NCBI RefSeq assembly: GCF_049651205.1
Contig: NZ_JBASBR010000012.1
Span: 1-64,000 of the forward strand
Source of the DNA: Castellaniella sp049651205
Lineage (GTDB): Bacteria > Pseudomonadota > Gammaproteobacteria > Burkholderiales > Burkholderiaceae_B
Reading direction: 5' to 3'
Length of the DNA stretch: 64,000 nucleotides
Part shown: positions 58,950 to 64,000 of the stretch, piece by piece
Numbering within the stretch: the stretch's first letter is position 1
How the letters are laid out: each line of letters opens with the position of its first letter
The notes under the pieces: generated by a model
The model's input: only the letters and a program-made list of their open reading frames with translations
Told to the model about the DNA's origin: nothing
Databases searched by the model: none
Position numbers and translations under genes: made by a program

Positions 58950-60446
58950 TTAGAAACGGGGAATATCGGGAAACCGCACCTCACCCTGATGGACATGCAT
59001 CTTGCCGTACTCGGCACAACGCACCAGCGTGGGGATGAGTTTCAGAGGATTGAGCAAGCCGTAGGGATCAAAGGCCCGCTTGAATGCAGAAAACGCGTCG
59101 AGCTCTTCGCGCGAAAACTGGGTGCACATCTGGTTGATTTTTTCGAGACCTACCCCGTGCTCGCCCGTAATGGTGCCACCCACCTCGACGCAGAGCTCGA
59201 GGATGGCCGCCCCGAATTCTTCGGCGCGTTCGATTTCGCCTGGCTTGTTGGCATCAAACAAAATCAGGGGATGCAGGTTGCCATCGCCAGCATGAAACAC
59301 GTTGGAACAACGCAAACCAAAGCGCGACTCCATTTGCTCGATGGCACCCAGCACGCGACCCAGATGGCGGCGAGGAATGGTGCCGTCCATGCAGTAGTAG
59401 TCGGGCGAGATGCGTCCTGCAGCCGGAAAGGCATTCTTGCGGCCCGCCCAGAATTTGAGGCGCTCGGTTTCGGATGAAGACACCTGCAGCCGGCTGGCGC
59501 CGACCTCTTTAAGGAGCGCTTCGACGCGCTCGATTTCTTCGGCGACTTCGTCGGGCGTGCCATCGGACTCGCACAACAAAATTGCCTCAGCGTCGAGATC
59601 GTAGCCGGCGTTGACGAAGGGTTCGACCATATGCACGGAGCGCTTGTCCATGAGTTCGAGGCCGGCCGGGATGATGCCATCGGCAATGATGCGCGTCACG
59701 CCCTCACCGGCGAGCTCGACACTGGGGAAGCTAGCCATGATGACCCGGGCCAGCTGGGGCCGTGGAATCAGCTTGACGGTGACCTCGGTGACCAGGCCCA
59801 ACATACCCTCTGAACCAACAAACGCCTGCAGAAGGTTGAGGCCGGGTGCATCGGGGGCTTCGCCGCCGAGCTCGATGACCTCGCCTTCGATGGTGACTAC
59901 ACGCACCCGAATCACATTGTGGACGGTCAGCCCGTATTTAAGGCAATGCACCCCACCCGAGTTTTCGGCCACGTTACCGCCAATCGAGCAGGCAATCTGA
60001 CTGGAGGGATCGGGTGCGTAATACAGGCCGTGCGGTGCGGCGGCCTCGGAGATGGCCAGATTGCGCACTCCTGGGCCGACCACGGCCGTACAGGTGGCGG
60101 GATCGAGCCGCACAATGCGATTGAGCTTGGCCAGACCAATCACCACGCCTTGGGGATGCGGGGTAGCGCCGCCAGACAGGCCGGTGCCCGAGCCACGCGG
60201 CACCACGGGCATGTTGTGCTGCTGGCAGGCCTTCAGAATGGCGATGACTTGGGCTTCGTTTTCGGGCAGCAACACCACGGGCGGCTGCTCGCGATACAAG
60301 GACAGGCCATCACACTCGTACACCTTGGTTTGGTCGGATCGGGTGAGAATGCAATGGGCCGGGATCTCTGCGGCAATCTGAGCCAGGAAGCCCGGAAAAT
60401 CAGGCACGATGGCCTTGGACTGCGATGCCGGAGTGACAACATCCAT
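58950..60446 (-). CDS. glcD: Glycolate oxidase subunit GlcD
   Basis: 498 residues. FAD-linked oxidase with VPRGSGTGLSGGATPH, PDPSSQIACSIGGNVAENSG and the C-terminal signature GTITGEHGVGLEKI. Oxidises glycolate to glyoxylate with GlcE and GlcF. Start ATG 60444-60446. It is 16 bases after a related dehydrogenase gene. Confidence 0.97.
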   Translation of the reverse strand: MDVVTPASQSKAIVPDFPGFLAQIAAEIPAHCILTRSDQTKVYECDGLSLYREQPPVVLLPENEAQVIAILKACQQHNMPVVPRGSGTGLSGGATPHPQGVVIGLAKLNRIVRLDPATCTAVVGPGVRNLAISEAAAPHGLYYAPDPSSQIACSIGGNVAENSGGVHCLKYGLTVHNVIRVRVVTIEGEVIELGGEAPDAPGLNLLQAFVGSEGMLGLVTEVTVKLIPRPQLARVIMASFPSVELAGEGVTRIIADGIIPAGLELMDKRSVHMVEPFVNAGYDLDAEAILLCESDGTPDEVAEEIERVEALLKEVGASRLQVSSSETERLKFWAGRKNAFPAAGRISPDYYCMDGTIPRRHLGRVLGAIEQMESRFGLRCSNVFHAGDGNLHPLILFDANKPGEIERAEEFGAAILELCVEVGGTITGEHGVGLEKINQMCTQFSREELDAFSAFKRAFDPYGLLNPLKLIPTLVRCAEYGKMHVHQGEVRFPDIPRF

Positions 60447-60462
60447 ATATTATCCTTTGGAA

Positions 60463-61887
60463 TCAGACGCGTGAAGGCGGCGGCAGCATCTTGCCCGGGT
60501 TGAGCACATTGCGCGGATCCAGTGCCTGCTTAAGCGCACGCATGACATCCAGGGCGTCTTCGCCGTGCTCGGCCTGCATGAACTCTTGCTTATGCAAGCC
60601 AATGCCGTGCTCTCCGGTGCAAGTACCTTGCATGGCGATGGCCCGCTGTACCAAGCGGTGGTTCAGGGTTTCGGATTCTTCCCACTCGGCCGGGTTTTCG
60701 GGATCCAGCAGCATCAGCACGTGGAAATTGCCATCACCGACATGGCCGACAATGGTGTACGGAAAAGAGGCCTGATCGAGATCTTTGGCGGTTTCACCGA
60801 CACACTCGGCCAAGCGGGAGATGGGCACGCAGACATCCGTGGTGCTGGAGCGGCATCCAGGGCGCAGCTGCAAGCCGGCAAAATAGGCATGATGACGTGC
60901 CGTCCAGAGGCGGCTGCGGTCTTCGGGGCGCTCGGCCCAGCTGAAATCCTGCCCACCGTGATCGTGCGTGATTTGCTGGACAGCCTCGGCGTGCTCGCGA
61001 ACCCCGGTGGCACTGCCGTGGAACTCAAACAACAACAGCGGGGACTCGCGCAGATTGAGATGGCTATATTGGTTGGTGGCCCGCACGGCACCCGTATCCA
61101 TGAATTCGACTCGAGCCACCGGCACACCCATCTGAATGATTTCGATGACACTGTTGACTGCAGAATCAAGGTCAGGGAAATTGCAGACGGCCGCAGAGAT
61201 GGCCTCGGGCTGGGGATACAGGCGCACAGTGACTTCGGCAATGATGCCCAGCGTACCTTCGCTGCCCACAAACAGGCGGGTGAGATCATAGCCGGATGAG
61301 GACTTCCGGGCGCGATTGGCCGTTTCGATGACGCGGCCATCGGCCAGCACCACCTTGAGCGTCATGACGTTTTCGCGCATCGTGCCATAACGCACCGCAT
61401 TGGTGCCCGAGGCACGCGTGGCAGACATCCCGCCCAGGCTGGCATCGGCGCCAGGATCAATGGGAAAAAACAGGCCCGTGTCTTTCAGGGCCTCATTGAG
61501 CTGCTTGCGGGTAACGCCGGCTTGCACCGTGGCGGTGAAGTCTTCGGCATGGATGGCCAGAACCTGGTTCATCCCAGAAAGATCAAGGCTGACACCACCC
61601 TGCACTGCCAGCACATGGCCTTCGAGGGAAGACCCGACACCGTAGGGAATCAGGGCGACACCATGTTGATGGCAATGGCGGGCCACCCACTGGATGTCCT
61701 CGATCGACTGGGCGAACACCACCACATCGGGCAGCATGGGGGGGTAAGGAGACTCGTCGCGACCGTGATGTTCGCGGATTGCCTGGGCCACCGAGCAACG
61801 ATCAGCAAAATGATCCTGCAGGGCAGCCACAAAGCCTTCGGGCAGCGGGCGCGACTGCTGGGCGAAATGTAAGGTATCCATCTTCAT
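60463..61887 (-). CDS. FAD-linked D-2-hydroxyacid (D-lactate) dehydrogenase, GlcD family
   Basis: 474 residues, same fold as GlcD: PYGVGSSLEGHVLAV, DPGADASLGGMSATRASGTN, FVGSEGTLGIIAEVT and CTGEHGIGLHKQEFM. It belongs to the LDHD/Dld2 branch that oxidises D-lactate or D-2-hydroxyacids. Begins MKMDTLHFAQQ (second ATG two codons later possible). Operonic with the glc genes; substrate overlap with glycolate metabolism is expected. Confidence 0.9.
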   Translation of the reverse strand: MKMDTLHFAQQSRPLPEGFVAALQDHFADRCSVAQAIREHHGRDESPYPPMLPDVVVFAQSIEDIQWVARHCHQHGVALIPYGVGSSLEGHVLAVQGGVSLDLSGMNQVLAIHAEDFTATVQAGVTRKQLNEALKDTGLFFPIDPGADASLGGMSATRASGTNAVRYGTMRENVMTLKVVLADGRVIETANRARKSSSGYDLTRLFVGSEGTLGIIAEVTVRLYPQPEAISAAVCNFPDLDSAVNSVIEIIQMGVPVARVEFMDTGAVRATNQYSHLNLRESPLLLFEFHGSATGVREHAEAVQQITHDHGGQDFSWAERPEDRSRLWTARHHAYFAGLQLRPGCRSSTTDVCVPISRLAECVGETAKDLDQASFPYTIVGHVGDGNFHVLMLLDPENPAEWEESETLNHRLVQRAIAMQGTCTGEHGIGLHKQEFMQAEHGEDALDVMRALKQALDPRNVLNPGKMLPPPSRV

Positions 61888-61932
61888 CCTGAGAGGGCCT
61901 GCCGGACAGGCCCGGTGTGCGGCGATAAATAA

Positions 61933-63027
61933 TCAGGCGGCACTACCCACGGACTGCGAACGGGTGCCTGCCACTTGTTGGCGACGTTTTTGTACTGCCG
62001 CCGCCAATCTCTCGAGCAACACCACGGAGGTATCCCAATCGACACAGCCATCTGTAATGCTTTGACCATATACCAGCGGACGGCCGGCAACCAGATCCTG
62101 GCGGCCACCCACGAGGTGACTTTCGATCATAACGCCAAACAGCCGGCTATCGCCTGATTCAATCTGCTGACTAAGGTCTTCGATGACTTCTGGTTGACGG
62201 GTGTAATCCTTGTGGCTATTGGCATGGCTGGCATCCACCATCACACGCTGGCGCATGCCGGCTTTCTCGAGTGCTTCGGATGCTGCCTGGACGAACTCGG
62301 CCTGGTAGTTGGGTGATTTTCCGCCACGCAGAATGACGTGACAGTCGTCATTGCCCCGGGTAGCCACGATGGCCGAATGCCCGCCCTTGGTGACTGACAG
62401 AAAATAATGCGAATGCGCTGCCGCCTTGAGGGCGTCGATGGCAATCCGGGTATCGCCGGTTGTGCCGTTTTTAAAACCCACCGGGCAGGACAGGCCGGAG
62501 GCAAGCTCCCGGTGCACCTGGCTTTCGGTGGTGCGTGCGCCAATGGCTCCCCAGGAAACCAGATCGGCGATGTACTGTGGCGTGATCATATCGAGGAACT
62601 CGCACCCTGCCGGCAAATCCAGTGCATTGACATCGATCAGAAGCTCACGAGCCGTGCGCAGACCCTGATTGATATCAAAACTGCCATCCAAGCCTGGGTC
62701 GTTGATCAAGCCTTTCCAGCCCACCGTGGTACGCGGTTTCTCGAAGTACACACGCATGATGATTTCGAGATCCGCTGCAAAACGGGTGCGTTGCTTGGCC
62801 AAACGTTGGGCATAATCCAGAGCTGCCTCAGGATTGTGGATGGAGCACGGCCCAATGATCACTACCAGGCGGTCGTCCTGACCATTCAGGATATCGTGCA
62901 CGGCATGCCGTGACTCGTGAACAGTGCGGGAAATCTCGGGCGAACAGGGAAACTCACGCATAACATGCGCCGGGGGCGCGAGTTCGCGGATTTCACGGAT
63001 GCGGATATCATCGGTATTGTGTGACAC
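61933..63027 (-). CDS. aroG: 3-deoxy-7-phosphoheptulonate synthase (class I)
   Basis: Committing step of the shikimate pathway, condensing PEP and erythrose 4-phosphate. 364 residues (E. coli AroG 350). Motifs: IGPCSIHNPEAALDYAQRL, GARTTESQVHRELASG, FKNGTTGDTRIAIDA and ILRGGKSPNYQAE. N-terminal extension holds the feedback region. The gene is preceded by an attenuator with a Phe/Tyr-rich leader peptide. A short gap separates it from the dehydrogenase gene. Confidence 0.96.
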   Translation of the reverse strand: MSHNTDDIRIREIRELAPPAHVMREFPCSPEISRTVHESRHAVHDILNGQDDRLVVIIGPCSIHNPEAALDYAQRLAKQRTRFAADLEIIMRVYFEKPRTTVGWKGLINDPGLDGSFDINQGLRTARELLIDVNALDLPAGCEFLDMITPQYIADLVSWGAIGARTTESQVHRELASGLSCPVGFKNGTTGDTRIAIDALKAAAHSHYFLSVTKGGHSAIVATRGNDDCHVILRGGKSPNYQAEFVQAASEALEKAGMRQRVMVDASHANSHKDYTRQPEVIEDLSQQIESGDSRLFGVMIESHLVGGRQDLVAGRPLVYGQSITDGCVDWDTSVVLLERLAAAVQKRRQQVAGTRSQSVGSAA

Positions 63028-63068
63028 AGTCTTGCTCCAATCGGAATTCCGGTGCCCAGGCCAGCAAC

Positions 63069-63100
63069 AAAAAAGCCGCCTGGCGGTGCCGGCGGCTTTT
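63069..63100 (-). terminator. Attenuator terminator ahead of aroG
   Basis: Minus strand AAAAGCCGCC (63100-63091), ten-base loop, GGCGGCTTTTTT (63080-63069). It begins 14 bases after the leader-peptide stop and lies 42 bases before aroG. A near copy of its left arm (AAAGCCGC) occurs inside the leader-peptide sequence, offering a competing pairing. Confidence 0.85.
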
Positions 63101-63114
63101 GGGGAATTTTTTGA

Positions 63115-63198
63115 CTACCTTAACGTACAGCGATTCCCTTCCTCCACCAGCGGCTTTGGAAACGTAAAAAAATAAAAGAAATATAGGGTCGCGTGCAT
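63115..63198 (-). CDS. Phe/Tyr-rich leader peptide of the aroG attenuator
   Basis: A 27-codon peptide beginning MHATLYFFYFFTFPKP and ending at TAG 63115-63117. Residues 6-13 include five Phe and two Tyr (YFFYFFTF). The AGGA about eight bases before the ATG (63198) acts as ribosome binding site. The core FFYFFTFP closely resembles the E. coli PheL ending (FFFAFFFTFP). Ribosome stalling at Phe/Tyr codons would let transcription pass the terminator into aroG. It is too short to be found by usual gene callers. Confidence 0.85.
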   Translation of the reverse strand: MHATLYFFYFFTFPKPLVEEGNRCTLR

Positions 63199-63242
63199 TA
63201 GCTAATCCTAGCACAGCAAAAACGGGACAGCAAGCGCCAGGC

Positions 63243-63260
63243 AATTCTTATATAAGAATT
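63243..63260. promoter_or_regulatory. 18-bp perfect palindrome between aroG leader and ehuB-like gene
   Basis: AATTCTTATATAAGAATT reads the same on both strands. It ends where the -35 box of the rightward promoter begins and lies upstream of the leftward aroG leader, so a bound regulator could affect both. Confidence 0.6.
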
Positions 63261-63286
63261 GATTCGTACTCTAATCATTCTATAAT
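63259..63286 (+). promoter_or_regulatory. Sigma-70 promoter of the ehuB-like gene
   Basis: TTGATT (63259-63264) and TATAAT (63281-63286) separated by 16 bases. The ATG lies 57 bases after the -10 box. Confidence 0.7.
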
Positions 63287-63342
63287 GCATCGTTCGTATA
63301 ACAATGGTTTGATGTGTAGACATTAAGCACCAGGAGACCCAT

Positions 63343-64000
63343 ATGAAAACGACACTGAAAACCTGCCTGATGGCCATTACCACCGCCAGTGTGCTGGGTT
63401 TGGGGGCCGCCTCGCAGGCTGCAGATCTGGCTGCCATCCAGAAGTCCGACACGATCCGCATTGCGGTTGCCAATGAGATCCCTTACGGGTACATGGATCT
63501 TAACGGCCAGGCCAAGGGCGTAGGCCCCGATGTGGCCACCCACATCGCCCACGCCCTGGGCATCAAGAACATCGAATGGACCACCACCAGTTTTGGCTCA
63601 CTGATCCCTGGTCTGCAGGCCAACCGTTACGATATGGTGGCTGCCGAAATGGCCATCCTGCCCCAACGCTGCGAACAAGTTCTGTTCTCCGAGCCAGACA
63701 GCTCGTATGGCGAGGGGCTGCTGGTCGCCAAGGGCAACCCCAAGAACCTGCATGATTACGCCAGCTTCAAGGATTCCGGCAACAAGATCGCCATCATGGC
63801 AGGTGCTGATCAGCTAGAAATGCTGCAGGCGCTCAAGGTGCCAGCCGACCAGATCGTCACAATCTCCAGCAACGCGGATGCGATTTCCACGGTATCCACG
63901 GGTCGCGCTGATGGTTATGCAGCCACCAGCCTGACGGTCAGCCAATTGGCACTCAAAGGAAAAGAGAAGGTCGAGGCAGCCGCAGACTTCAAGGACCCAG
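63343..64000 (+). CDS. Amino-acid-type ABC solute-binding protein (EhuB-like), truncated by window end
   Basis: The first 219 codons of a periplasmic binding protein. Signal peptide MKTTLKTCLMAITTASVLGL with cleavage after SQA. The SBP family 3 fold follows (IRIAVANEIPYGYMDLNGQA, SFGSLIPGLQANRYDMVAAE, PQRCEQVLFSEP). PKNLHDYASF and GEGLLVAKGNPK match ectoine/hydroxyectoine binding protein EhuB. Ectoine uptake is therefore likely but unproved; other cluster genes lie beyond the window. CAGGAGACCC precedes the ATG. Confidence 0.85.
   Translation, partial: MKTTLKTCLMAITTASVLGLGAASQAADLAAIQKSDTIRIAVANEIPYGYMDLNGQAKGVGPDVATHIAHALGIKNIEWTTTSFGSLIPGLQANRYDMVAAEMAILPQRCEQVLFSEPDSSYGEGLLVAKGNPKNLHDYASFKDSGNKIAIMAGADQLEMLQALKVPADQIVTISSNADAISTVSTGRADGYAATSLTVSQLALKGKEKVEAAADFKDP

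Overview
The window looks like a chromosomal segment of a betaproteobacterium of the order Burkholderiales, most likely family Alcaligenaceae. Support comes from the arrangement rpsO-pnp / quinone oxidoreductase / tpiA-secG-tRNA-Leu, an ilvB-ilvH-ilvC operon next to psd-pssA, a glcDEF operon with a GlcD-like dehydrogenase, a Pot-type transporter tied to amine/opine dehydrogenases, and generally GC-rich codon use. The genus cannot be fixed from the sequence alone.

Layout: (1) 1-5.1 kb: flagellin fliC, a giant TPR/sulfotransferase/methyltransferase protein, and a decayed flagellin tail. (2) 5.4-9.0 kb: dbpA helicase, an internally deleted fic relic and a hipBA toxin-antitoxin pair. (3) 9.3-18.7 kb: a minus-strand regulon (solute-binding protein, ATPase, two permeases, three-part HcnABC-like dehydrogenase, a second DAO oxidase, RidA) divergent from a LysR regulator; it should import and oxidise an opine, D-amino acid or N-substituted amino acid. 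(4) 18.9-20.3 kb: YegP-like protein and a DUF4105 membrane protein. (5) 20.6-25.1 kb: a tight five-gene plus-strand operon (TIM-barrel isomerase, LuxS-family protein, sugar-phosphate cyclase, UbiG-family methyltransferase, UbiA-family prenyltransferase). It resembles the ebo/edb clusters of other bacteria but carries LuxS and UbiG members. I consider it the best candidate for an undescribed pathway.

(6) 25.4-27.8 kb: RhuM-Fic protein, a small partner and a ParE/Phd pair; the ParE/Phd pair is bracketed by a copy of the 3' end of tRNA-Leu(GAG), as expected of an integrated element. (7) 27.7-35.0 kb: housekeeping core tpiA-secG, qor, pnp, rpsO, interrupted by a TrmB-type regulator, an exported protein and two further tRNAs. 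(8) 35.1-40.5 kb: pssA, psd, ilvC, ilvH, ilvB with a long leader holding a terminator. (9) 40.5-49.1 kb: FUSC transporter, yaaA, 3-hydroxybutyrate dehydrogenase, crcB, TerC with a yybP-ykoY (Mn2+) riboswitch, MFS transporter, ADP-ribosylglycohydrolase, lipoprotein.

(10) 49.4-52.9 kb: exported protein, Tat-exported cupredoxin, a two-CDGSH/glutamate-synthase fusion and a convergent ECF sigma factor, perhaps a redox or metal stress group. (11) 53.0-63.2 kb: tRNA-Lys, purB, a GST, then minus-strand aroG, D-2-hydroxyacid dehydrogenase, glcD, glcE, glcF, mnmA. aroG is preceded by a Phe/Tyr-rich leader peptide and a terminator, a textbook attenuator layout. (12) 63.3 kb to the end: the start of an EhuB-like solute-binding protein gene that leaves the window. 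No CRISPR array, rRNA, intact insertion sequence or prophage was seen.
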